DNA of 64,000 bases from Nemania diffusa. Its lineage: Eukaryota > Ascomycota > Sordariomycetes > Xylariales > Xylariaceae. Made by a program: the position numbers and the translations under genes. Below, piece by piece: positions 48,161 through 60,468 of the stretch. The stretch covers positions 930,001-994,000 of the forward strand of contig JBBPUQ010000009.1 of NCBI GenBank assembly GCA_038501195.1. Direction: 5' to 3'. Position 1 is the stretch's first letter, and every line of letters starts with the position of its first letter. The notes beneath the pieces are model-generated. The model was not told the DNA's origin, ran no database searches, and saw nothing but the letters and a program-made list of their open reading frames with translations.

Positions 48161-49347
48161 GCGACTCGCCGTCGTGGTGGCCTCAAAAAGCTACGAACAT
48201 CAACAGTAGGTATACAGTTTCGTTCTGGCATTGTCTGGTACTGGCGGTTTGAGGTGACTTTAGCGCGGCGTCGGGGATCCTTGAAGCAATGACGATATTC
48301 CCCCACGATTGTGATTTGGTCATGAGCTACGACACGGGAAAACGCGAACAGGGGAGGCCCTTGCGTGGATCACCCATGAGAATTTGTATTATTATACCCA
48401 GGAGCAGGCAGATTGCCCTCCATTGTTTTACCTAATTAATTTGGCGGTGGGAGTTAATGGCAAACACGGCAGGAAGACCGTGCTTACTTAGATAGTCAAC
48501 CAGATAGTTATCATGCATGCTATGGTTGACTGTATGCATGTTCTCGACCTGATTTGAGCGTGACTAAGTTTTTTTAAGTGAAAGTTAGATATACTGAAAG
48601 CAGAAGGCTAAGTAGCATATGCGTAAGCATGCCTAGGTACATAATCTAATTAATTAATGGGCACAGTATTATACTGTATCTATATGTAGCTCGGTACCTG
48701 CTCTACATAGATTTTATAACAGGGTACTTATCTTATCGCTAGGTAAGTCGGTAGGTACCTAGGTACACTGTATGAAGGCAGTGCACAGATACCTAGGTAG
48801 GATTAGCTAAGCAGGCAGGTGGCGCTAACGGAGCATTTCCTTAGGAATTGACAGGACTAAGGCAACTTGACCCCAACACTACTTACCTAGCCAAAGCAAT
48901 ACACACCAGCACTGTCGCAAAGAACACGACGACACCACCAAAAACTTGGAAGAATCAGGCACACAAAAGCTTACTAGAGATGCTGGGAAATTGAACGATT
49001 CACCCATTTAGGTATTGCAAGATTAAGAGGGAACTAAGGGAGGAATTCACTAGGCCGAAACCACCCGACGAATGGACTGTATTACCTACCTGGACTGATT
49101 GCACCATCCCCCTCAACGTTGCATACCAGGCCTCCATCTCAACCTCCAACACTCTTTTCCTCTTGTTCGCCAACGCATCTGGACTACCTACTACAAATTC
49201 TACTAAGCCGGGCTTCCTTTGACCTACTAGCTTTGCAATACCGGGAAGATCGACGCAGGGAAATACGTAGTTTGTTCTTCTAGCCACGCGACTCTCTCTT
49301 CCAGAACACACCGCCACCTCACCGTCAATCAAACACCCTGGATCAAG
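48161..49347. other. Intergenic, Cdc20 3' to Toa1 promoter
   Basis: Contains dense TACCTAGG words: TAGGTACCTA at 48752-48761 and GTACCTAGGTAC at 48755-48766. A minus-strand open frame at 49332-49000 overlaps the Toa1 promoter and is not called. Confidence 0.5.
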
Positions 49348-51229
49348 ATGTCGAACTCACAGGTTGGGAATATCTACCAGCAGATCATCAACGATGTGAT
49401 TGCGGCGTCGCGTGTTGATTTCGAAGAGGGCGGTATTGACGAGACGGTCTTGGAGCAACTGAGAAAGGTAAGCAGCATACATTCACTCTCTCAAGTCATC
49501 AATTCCCCAACGCGCGCAAGCAAGTAGTTGCACTTTCCATCAGAATACATCTTGTCAGCAGCCATGCATTTGGAAGGCAGTCTGAGAAGGTTGAAAAACA
49601 GCATGCAGACGTAGCGTGGTGGTGGTTGAAATTCTCCTTTGTTACCAGGCGGCCAGAGAGTCGGTCGATCGGTCAGCCGGAGGTGGTGAGAACTGGCGGG
49701 TTTGGAGAGGGGCGGGCGGCACTATTTGGGGCTTTTATCCCTTCTGCTGCCTACAACTGAGCCCCGATGACTCAGACTTTGCTTATTGGCTCCTTTCGGC
49801 ATTGAACCCCAGTCCACTTACTACTCACGTGCTCCACTGCGTTCCCTTGTGCTCCACCACCTTTCCACCACCCTATTTCACATATCCTACCCTGATAGCC
49901 TCACTTGCCTTGTCATGAGGCTGCACCAGAAAATGCTTGTTTCTCATAGCTGCTCTCGGCCTTTTTTTTCTCTCGCTGTCTTTCTTAGTGCACACACTTA
50001 TTTCTCCTACGACACATAGTCAATTACATGACTAACATGATGCAATATAGGGTTGGCAGAAGAAGCTTTCGCAGCAACAGCTAGCTCAATTCCCTTGGGA
50101 TCCTAAACCCGATCCACCACCTCCAGCTCCCGCCGTTACTGCCCCAGCACCTCAACCAATTCCTGGGCCATCTGCAACTTTGCCTATCACTAATGGTAAC
50201 GGCTATGCTCAATCGCAGCCACCTGCACCCCAGCCGGCGCCTGTGCCCATGTCTATGCCCATGCCCATGCCCATGCCTGTGCCAGTTAGTCACTCCACCA
50301 GTGATGCTCGCATCAAGCCAGAGCCAGGTGTTAAGATAGAGCCTGGCCTTGAAGGCAACACGGTTCCTCAACCTATTCAGGGAGATGCAAACAACATTGC
50401 CCATCAACGTGTCATTGCCCAGCTACAGAACCAATATGGTGATCGAGCAGCTGCGTCTATCAATAAATTGAGAGAGCAGCCTAATGGTGGTGTGGGGCAG
50501 CCGCAGAATCAACCGCAGAATCAGCAAAGAATGGTGAACCCATCAATGCCCCAGGCATATCCGGGTCAGTATCAAAATAACCCCCAGCAGCAATATCGAC
50601 CCAATCTGCCTCATAACCCTGCGGCACAACAACAGCGCGTCGCTATGACTAACGGTCAGCGACCGCCTAACTCTCAAGTAGACGGATCTGGCGATGATGA
50701 TGGACACGTTGGCATTCTCCTTCAACAGGCTCGCAACGGTGAAACCACCGAGATAGGCCGAGTAGGGATAGATAATCTACTCCATGCACAAATTGCCGCA
50801 AGGGCCAAGGCCATGGAGGGAGGCGGCTTAATGTTGCCACTCAAACGGACTGGCAAGGGTAAAGCCGTACGCCGTTATAAGTCAAGTGCAAATGCTGGAC
50901 CATCTCAATTCGACGGGCCGGATGACGATATCAAGGACGAAGACGATGGTGAGACTGATGAGGACGCCATCAACTCAGACCTTGATGACCCTGATGACAA
51001 CGTTGAGGAAAACGAGGATGACGAAGAAGGTGGTCAAATCATGCTCTGCATGTACGACAAGGTGCAGCGCGTGAAGAACAAGTGGTGAGTTTTTATTCCT
51101 ATGCGTCCCCCTTTTTTGCCCTCGTCGTATTGATCCCGTTGCAGGAAGTGCGTCCTTAAGGATGGGGTCCTAAACGTTAATGGCAAGGATTACGTCTTCC
51201 ACAAGGCAACCGGGGAATTTGAATGGTAA
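49348..51229 (+). CDS. toa1: TFIIA large subunit Toa1
   Basis: Three exons: 49348-49467, 50051-51084 and 51145-51229, giving 412 residues. Exon 1 and the start of exon 2 give NIYQQIINDVIAASRVDFEE, VLEQLRKGWQKKLSQQQLAQ and FPWDPKP, the N-terminal helical bundle of TFIIA-alpha. The middle is a Gln/Pro/Met-rich linker, including an MPMPMP repeat. An acidic stretch (DDDIKDEDDGETDEDA) then leads to the C-terminal beta-barrel QIMLCMYDKVQRVKNKWKCV ending KATGEFEW. Toa1 pairs with Toa2 and stabilises TBP on promoters in the nucleus. Donors GTAAGC and GTGAGT, acceptors TAG and CAG. Intron 1 is 583 nt, much longer than the others in this window. The start is the first in-frame ATG and fits the family. 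Confidence 0.95.
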
Positions 51230-54200
51230 TTCGACAGTAGGAGCTACAATAGCCTCTTAACCTACATTTACGTAGGATGTCATCGCGTAATTTGCAAGCT
51301 TATGAGCATACAATAGCCGCAACTTTACTAGAGTGAGTGGTTACAGCTACTGGGCAGATTGACGGATTCCCAATTTGGTCGGACCAAATATCAGGCATTT
51401 TGATCCGCTCCCGCGTGCCTTCGGATAAAGATGCAGGATGAGCCACAGGATGATTCTTTCTCACGGTCAATTCAATATACATTCACGTTGATTGGCTGAA
51501 CATAGTCTTTAGTGCGTTTGCCTTGGGAGTTTTCCCACAACTCTCACTTCCTATTTCCTCCATCATTTTCATGTCCTGTTAGGCGTTATGGAAAATAGGT
51601 TTCTTTTAGACTTAGTCTGTCCACGAAGAAAGCATGATGTGAGTTCGGTGGCTCTACATCAAACAGACAGACGAGTGGGTTCCGATAACTACATCGGATT
51701 CAGATGTACGATGCTATAGACAATGTGATTTACACTCCATGAATTTCCCGATATGAATGAAGTATTTCATACGCTTTGAAAGGGGCGTTGTGACTTGTAT
51801 GGTGCATGATAGTAGAATGATTTGTCCCAATGTGTCCTATTCCTATAGAATCAGCGACATGGGCAGCAGCAATACCCTATCCCTCTGAAGAAAAGATACA
51901 TCAACCTCCACTTGTTTCCTAACTTGTTATAATGTGCCCTTTGTTCCCTTCTTTGCTTACGCGTATGGATCCAATATATCTCCTTCTCAGGGATAGAGTT
52001 TATATGAGATCGGATAAGTTTTTCTAACGGTAGATTTGATAAGCCATAATGCTACATAATACCACAAAGGCGTACAGGATTAGGAAGACAGGTCTATCTC
52101 ACTATAGCTAGGCCCTACCAGTTCTCCTGTGATCGACGTGTTGAGAACTAGGTTAGTGTTGTTGTCTGACGCGTATTCCGTTTTCAACTTATGTGCAGTA
52201 CCTCCTAGCGGCGGAGGATAAATGAAGTTTGTTTTTTAACTTCTTCCATACCTTCCTATCTACTTCGGCCATCTGTCATCCCCTAAATCCTCCCTTACGC
52301 CTCCTAGCTCCCCTCCTCCTAGCTTAACTAGATACAACATGGAAGTAAGTAAGCAGGGATGAACACGAATATTAGCTACACGAATCTGAATACGAATGGC
52401 TCTATTCTGGTGTATGTGCTTCAGGTCTAACGTCTCAGGTGTCAGGGGATAAAGAAAAGGTAGGTGGACTATAACGGCTTCTTCCGCTACTGTGCACAAA
52501 GACCGCAACGAGAGGTAATACATGCGGCGCCGCCGAGTACTTAGGTCAGTTTGTCCACTTCCAAAAGCCATGGATATATTCGTTCATACTGGTAGTTCAC
52601 CACTTTAGGGAAACGTATCACGAAACGACGTTGTTTACATGCTGTGTAAGCGTGATACTGTCTAAGGTAGACAACACGAGGCGGTAAGAAAACCATGCTG
52701 TCTAAAATTGGCCTTTCTGAGGGCATTGATGAGTCTCACCTAGCACCCGTGCGCCGTAATCCAACCTCTTGATCTCGCGCGCGCCGTGAAGTTCGAGGGG
52801 CAGCTTAGAATCTGCCTACGTGGGGGCTGATTCGAACCTACTTATTTCCGTGTGATGAGTAAGGACGTCTCATATTGATTATAGATAGCTAGTGTTTAAG
52901 TACGTAGATATAGACAATTACTACTCTTACGCGCAGATGGGAGACTAAGCCCCCTTTTTATAGTTACACCGTGGAGGGAGCCGCAACCGTGCCGCACTGA
53001 AGACTCGTACGTGCGCGAGTGAGATTACGGTATAAGCTGCGCTGTGAGACTAAGACGATAATTCCCAAGAGAATAACTACATATGCCGGCCGAGCACGCA
53101 TGAATTGGCCAGCATGTCATGTACTAGCAATAAGCAGGGTGTGAGGGCTGGTCGTTCGATGCTGCGAGCCGCATCGAAGCGGTGTGTAAGACGCGATTGC
53201 CCGGTGGTCGGACGAAAGTTCACTTCACATGCTATTTAAACTGGAGGCATTGTGGTATAGTCATAGTCATTGAACAAACACTTTCCGTGACGGTGATACG
53301 TGCTCAGCAGAGAGCCGGCCGGTGGCCGGTAGTCCGTCGTTGACAGAGGAACGTCCGCCAGCTGGGAAAACTCGGTCAGGCGTCGACCCTTGCTTCACTA
53401 TGTCATCGGTGAGACAGAGATGTGATAAGTCAGTGAGACTTCAAGCCCAATGCCACGGTAAGCATGCTCAATAGTGAGTAAGGTGAAACCAACAGAGACC
53501 GCGTGGCTGGCGGGTGGAACTAGAACTCCATGCATGGAAAAGGTAGACCGTGCCAGGGGAGTAATTTGTCCGCCCTCTCTCTAGTTGGTACATGAGGTCA
53601 CAGAATCTCAACTAAATTAGTCACCTCATGACTTCTTAATGAAATCGAGACATCCGTTTCCTTGAATGTCTACCTAGACACACCGCTTGTTTTGATTTCT
53701 AGGCCCAGTGCCACGGATCACCAACATCCGTCCGAGGCCCCGTGGCGCCTCGTATCATTTACCAGCACTGTAATCGCCCAAGTATGCGTGGCCCAGCTAT
53801 TAGCCCAGATTGTTAGTCTCCGTTTATTATTGTTCAAGGTGTAGGGATGAATCTCTGACTGAGAAGATCTCGTAGGTGTGGGTTTCGTAGACCGACGTAG
53901 TTAGACGGGTCCCGACAGCCTGGCTCAGTCATCCTTCGCTCAGTAACTAGTTATATTCTGTGGCGCTGTGGGTGCTAGGTCGCGCCTAGGTCGTGTTAAT
54001 ATGATTTTGCGCTAGGTATCCTAGCCGGCGTAGAATAAGCACTAGGTAATTGGGTCTTAACACAGGTGTGGCCTACAACGGGGTCGTGATGAACGCGTCC
54101 TTCAAGGCGGGACTCAGGAAAACATGAATGCGTCATCTATCCTAGAGTGCAGTCTTGTTATCTACTCTAAATGTACACCGTGGAGTAAGGATGATTTTAA

Positions 54201-57200
54201 CCGTTTGACAAGCATTGGGCCTAAGCCAAGGTACTTGGCATTGAAAACGATACTAAAGGGAGGATAGAAGGAAGTCGCTCAGCTGGAAGAAGGAAATCGT
54301 ACCAAGCTCGGCATAATCAATCTGACAGCACGGGATGGGCCCATCTAACTAGTAACAAGATTATACTAGGTTGGGAAAACCCGAAGCTGTGTTGACAGGG
54401 TCCCCGGAAGCCGGTATAGAAAACTTACTTTTACCCACAACCTAAGTCGTGGAGTAGCGCTCTGGCCGCTAAGAATTCTAATACTCATCACTTGAGGAAA
54501 GGCGAATAGGGTAAAGGCTTGTTGTGAGCTGCAGGATTTATACCTAGTCGAATGATCACATGGCTTATGGCGTGTATAAGCTAATGAACAAACAGACAGT
54601 TGCAGAATTATGCGTCGATTGTCTGACTACCTCGGGCTTTGGTCGCCCCATATCTCCACGTAGGGTAAACTAGGAATCAGTATTGCGTGCAAATCTTTAA
54701 GATTATCCGTGTCGAGGCGTTTCGAGGCAGGTCGGGCGTCACTTTCTTTTGATATTTGCACATAGACTAGTGCATGAAAAAGGCAATACTTAGACACCTA
54801 CTGCGTATGACAGTATCCCTTTGGGATCCCATAGTGTGTTGAGTTGGCGAGAAAAAGCAGAGAGGGCACATTTTGGCTGAAGAGATTAGACTAGTGAAGT
54901 CTTTGCACAAAAGGAGGCGACCCGACAGACTGGTACGCTAAATACTCAACCAATCAGATCGCGAACATTTCGGTCTCCTATCCCAGTCTGGCACACAGTA
55001 CAACCTAAATCTTAGACTAGACTAGGTATGCGTTTTAGTAACATTTTAAATAGATCGGCGCCCCAAGATTGTCGTAGGTAATACGTACCGTGTAGGCGAA
55101 GATGAGACTTCCCTTATTTTGTCTCGCTGACTTTTCTTCTCCCTATGGATAGTTCTTATCACGTGGTGGGTATTTTCTTACCCTTCCTTATATCCCCGGG
55201 CTTATTATAGAGTTAGCTACCTATGTATGGTATCGCCTGTTAGCTGTTGTTTGTAGCGTGCGTGCGCGCGCGCAACCATGCCCACTTGACCAAGATAATA
55301 ACTGTTTCAACCGGCCTGGACCTAATTGCCAAGTCGTTATATTAGTATCTGACGTGGCGGGTGATACATGCCTACCACTACCTATCTTTGCGCGGGTCAA
55401 GGTAGGTAGATGTTGAGATACTAGCTAGGGATCTTCGATATTGATTGGCCGGCTATGGCGTCGGCAAAGGTGAGTAGTATTCTGTTGAAATACCTGTATC
55501 TTGGAGGTCGGGAAGCCCCACAAGTACCGCATTCATACTCGCTATATGCATGAAGACTACTGCGTAAGGCAGAATGGTTGGTGTCCTCGACCTGGCGCGA
55601 AACTTGTAAATTTCCCTTAGTTTTGAGCTAGCGTGATGCTCTTGACGTTTCCGCATCCTCTTGGGCAGCGAGTGACCATGAAGCTAGTAACGCATGAGTA
55701 TGGAGAACGGCTTACTAGTTCCATCATCATACTCTCGTATTTTTGGCCTTCTTGATTTAAAATACTCAGACACCATGGCGTGTAGTGAAGTTCCTATAAT
55801 ATTGAGGCTAGTTCAAAATACTCTCTTGTGCACTAAGATCGTAGGCAGGTGGTTTGTCGCAGCTGCATAGTTTGTTTGCCAGACGATCTGTAAATACCCT
55901 GCTAAATACAGCCAGTCGAGATGGATTTGGGCTTAGGACGCAATAGTCGAGGGTACCCTATTCTGCAATTAGCTGCCTTCACTAACTGGAGGCTCTTCTA
56001 GACATTAAAATTGTTTTGCGTAGAAAAAGAGCATTTTGTGTTCTCGTTATATGCTGCATGAAAAGCAAAAACGCAATATCCACTCCACAATATTGTTGAT
56101 GCCCTTGCATCAAAGCTCTGCTATCAATAGAATTGCACAAACGCTTTAATAGGCTTCCTAATATTTAAAGGGGGGGTTGCTATATAGCAGAGAGGAGCAG
56201 ACTACATACGCTTGCCATCAATCAATTGCTCCTGCATCATACCGCCTTCTTTAACCGAAGGAGGGCCAAAAGACACAGACAAATGGTCACTCGAGCTTTG
56301 AGAGTTGATGATTTATCCCAAAATGGCCCGAGGCTTGGCCGATAAGAATTTTGGAGCATAGGTCGCAATTATTGGCGAGAATGGGGCGTTTCTCATGACA
56401 TAAGCGTCTTGTCAGTGTGCTTCAGTTACACCTGCTCTCCCAGTCACTAGGGACAGGGAGAGACATCCGGATTCATCGATTGGGCATTCATTAGCCACAT
56501 AGTTAGCGGGGAATACAAGGGCAGTCTGGATATTGCGTACCAAATTGCCGGGAGAGGGCCAATCTGTTCATTGGTTCTGAAAGGAGAGGTCATATTTCCG
56601 CCCACTTCCACCTATCCCGTCGATGTATATGTACGCCAAGACAGGGATGAGATACATATTGAGTACGTTGCATCGGCTCTTGTTAAGTAGTCTTCCCGTC
56701 AGCAATTGTACTCGTGTCTTCCGCCGTGCGTTACTGCTAGGCTAGCAAGATCTTGCCCTGGAGGGTAGCGTGCTGCTAGGTATTGCACGCCCTGGACCGC
56801 ACGAATCGAGAGGGAGGACCTGATCGTAATATATCCAACATCTCTTTGTTGTGTGCGTTGTAAAATTGAATGAGATCTTTCACTGTTGAAGATCTTCGGT
56901 TCGGTACCCATACCCCTTGGTGATACAGAAACGGCGCAACACCTTCCAGCTTTGTAGGGTTAGGAAGCGGTAATCCATTTTGCCAACAATAAACACTAGT
57001 ACACTACGTGGAGCGCAGCAGGACAGGCCCAGAGAAGTGTCCGTCTTTAAGGATTAACTTTCTTAGTTCTGGTAGCAGTGATAGGCGATACTTTTTCCGA
57101 AAACTTGTACTGAAGATTGGAAAGTTCACAGGTGAGATTCTCTGCGCTCCACTGAGCCTGAAGACGTCGCTCAGCTGCTCCCCGAGTCGGAACTTTGGTC

Positions 57201-58577
57201 CTAGCTGTCGTAGCTGCAACCCGAGTATAGCGCTGCTTGCCCACTCCCCGAGACACCGGTGTTGGCACCGGCAAGCCGAGATAGATGGATGGTCGCATTG
57301 CATGACGATTGGAGGTAACTAGTACAACTACCTAGTTGTACGGACCCTTGGCTAGGATGACCCCCCAAATCTGACGCCAATCTGAGACCCGAGAAATGGT
57401 TTATTGGCGGGACGTCCCGGTGGTGTGGATATCCCCGTCTGGTTTGTACCGCAACAAGCCTACATCTCTGCGGGAGGAACCTCTAGGTACGTTTTGGCTG
57501 TCTCGGAGCGAACGTTCAAAGACTATCTAGGCTCGATGTTAACGAGGCACAAAAATTGACGTCGAGACGAAGATTAAGCACTGAATAGGCTGTTCTATTA
57601 GGATATTCCGACTAGTTGGCGTAGGTTCTTCGCCGTGTCGCAAATATAGCTAAAACATGCGCCACCGCAAGCTTGTGTTACTCTTCTCGCCCGTCGCCCG
57701 CCTTGGCGTAGCTGTGAACAATTCCCTCTACAGTCTTTTGAGAGGACAGCGATTTAGGTAGGGGTAGCACTTGGCATATGGCTGTAGAAAGCCCAAGACA
57801 ACGATCTACTGTGTAGCATAGGTAACAAGTTCATGATAGTTTGTCGAAGTGACAGGTTATTTTGGCGCCTATTTGTTGCAGCAAGTGGGCTTAAAAAGAA
57901 ACTTGACAACTTAACCCTTATTGGTTTTACAAGGTATGAACGTCGACAGTAGACAATCTACTTGCCGATTTAGATGCCAACAGAAACTTGATGATAGGCT
58001 CTTCGTGCATCATGATGAGCTGGTCTTCGCCGGCTTTACGTCTGATGGGCCGGGCCAAGCTCCGCGTGGCCGTGCTGCGGGCTCCGCATATATCGACATT
58101 AGAGGTGTTGTCGATAAGCGGGTAAATGCAAGACTGATTGTTATGACTATTGTGCTGATGTTATATCTGGCGGGCTAGTGTCATGTTGTGCCCAATCCTA
58201 GAGACATGATCAGTTGCCAATACCATTGAAGTGCATGCTCTGTACACGGCAGGATAAGGCAAGACACGGCAAGCTGGTAGCCAGACAACTTACCTTGTCA
58301 AACCAACACGAACAGGCGGTGGTGGCAGAACACCAATAATGTGTAGAGAAAAGAGGCCGGCTTCAGGGGCGCACATGGTAGAGATGCTTACATAACCCTG
58401 TTGTCCACCGCCACCTAGCAAGGCTTAGATACAGCTATTGGTCCTCAAGACAAGAGGGAGATTGCTACGTAACCCATATGGGAAATATGGCAGAAATGCT
58501 AGAAGCGGTATGGCTTCCCTGGGCGTGGAATATCCGTGCTCGCTAGAGAGTGCCTGATCCGAGGACTTCGATAAACC

Positions 58578-58591
58578 GGTACATATGTACC
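58578..58591. repeat. 14-bp perfect palindrome
   Basis: GGTACATATGTACC, within a block (58578-58690) that repeats GTACATA and TACCTAC words on both strands. Confidence 0.8.
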
Positions 58592-59117
58592 TACAGAGGT
58601 ATGTAGGAAGTGTACATACATACCTACGTATAGTAGATATATGTACATATGTAGGTATCGATGAAAGTTTAGGTAGGTACTGTACTTTATGATCCCATTA
58701 TGTACCTATGTCTTTTTACGTTTTCTTCCTCATATGGTTAGATGGAGAGGGTTTGGCGGCCTCGTAAGTTTTCTGTCGTACTGTAGCATATGTACCTAGT
58801 AGGTACGTACATGCATGCTGTGCTTGAGTACTACGTGGGTTCGTCGGGTATTTCCTTAGTTTTGATGTTTGATGGCAGACACCACTTTATAGGTACAGGT
58901 AACACAGAAACATCACTTGAAGTGCACCCTAGGCTGCATAAGACCAACTGGTAGGACTGCATACTTAGGTACTACTTGCTTCAAATTTATAATTCCGTAT
59001 TTCGAGTACGCATATTAGTTCTAGTTTTACCTAGTTTAATTTGAACTTGTTGGCCGCACATACGCTGCAACACTACCAACATGTCCACATATGCCTCCAT
59101 CACGTCGAAGAACCTAG

Positions 59118-59133
59118 GTACCTACGTAGGTAC
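59118..59133. repeat. 16-bp perfect palindrome
   Basis: GTACCTACGTAGGTAC, the longest exact palindrome of the GTACCTA type that I found in the window. Confidence 0.8.
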
Positions 59134-60468
59134 TCAGTAGGTTTGACGTGAGAAGCTTCCCTTCGAGTGTATGCGGCATTGCGAGCACATTAACTTAGTA
59201 TACACATAACAACGCAAAGACTAATGGTCTGATCTGATTTCAGTACGCGCGCTACTGCAGGTCATTATCGGCGGGTACTGAAGTGCCAGTAGGTATGTTT
59301 AAGTGAGTACCTACCTACACCACACTCCTGCCAGGTCTGCGCCAATATTCCTAGTCTAGCCTGATTTAAGTAAAGACTCAAACTGACCGCCCTAAGAGAT
59401 TCGTGCTTGGGAAACAATATGATTACCTGCATGCTACCTACCTAAGGTAGTAGGTGTGCTCTGACATACCTAGATACATGTAGAGTATAACCACTACCTA
59501 CATGTATATCCGTGTGGTTCAACGGTGAGATTACCTAACCTCTCCAAAATTCCTAAATAGGCGTGTCCTGTACACTACATACGGGAGGTAGAGGTAGCTA
59601 TACTCGAGTTGCGCGCGTAGTAGTGCCGTGGGTTAGCGCCTCCCGTCCCGCACCCTCTGCGTTTCGGCTGCACCCATGTGTCTGTACTCCTGCCAGTACT
59701 TTAGAACTTAGCCACTGCTGGTAGCTAAGCCCTGTTGAGTTAGGACCCTTGTTGTACAGTACCTCCCCCGTACCACGTCCCACCGACGTACTGGGAAGTC
59801 GCGATACGGTACTGTACCTGCACCCCGAATTTCCCACCGCTACCTACGGTACAGTACCTACCGCCCGGTACCTCTCTACCTCTAGTCTGTACCCCTGTAC
59901 TTGTGTACCAACCTTCACTCCCCCACCGTCACTACCTACCAAACCCAATCTTTCCAACAGTTCCTTGCTCAACCTTTTCGCGACCCGGACATCATAATAC
60001 CACGCCGCCTGAGTTGTGTTTAAATATTAAACCTCTCTGTCCTCGACATCCAGCTCTTCTACCCTTTCCATCCCCGATTCGGTTCACGACATATATCCTA
60101 TCCGTTTATTCATCTATCTGCATTCTTTCTCTCACTCCTACCGCGCGCCACCAGCTCCTCAATCTTCCAATTCCTTCATGTCCTGATCGCCTCTAGACTA
60201 TACGATATCTCCCGTCGACGTACACCCCGTCTTGCGGCGCCTGCCCGCTTCTACTCCATGCATTGCCTCCCTATACCCGTAGTGGAACGACATCTTCGAG
60301 GCCCTCCTAGCTGGTGTATCGTTAGTTTGAGCCCGGTTTGACCTCCCGCGGGCTCTTTTTGAGCAACACATAGGATCGCTCATAGTTATATACCCATTCG
60401 CCAACCCTGTGTAGTGGGACTACTGCTCGGCGCATGACGAAACTCGGTGTGCCGGATCTGAATTGGCC

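Larger units (their letters stand above)
51230..60468. other. Gene desert, about 9.2 kb
   Basis: No intact gene, tRNA or rRNA recognised. Open frames are under about 105 codons, overlap each other and lack motifs. Composition is ordinary to moderately A+T-rich, not RIP-extreme. Palindromic GTACC-type words are dense between 58.5 and 59.9 kb. The last 400 bases are pyrimidine-rich and may be the leader of the methyltransferase gene. Confidence 0.5.

Noticed and set aside
49000..49332. 110-codon minus-strand frame just upstream of Toa1
   Set aside because: It overlaps the Toa1 promoter and leader, has no recognisable domain, and is best explained as a chance frame.
57004..57322. Three overlapping frames of about 83-104 codons on both strands
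   Set aside because: Mutually overlapping, no recognised motif, and no splice context or neighbouring exons.
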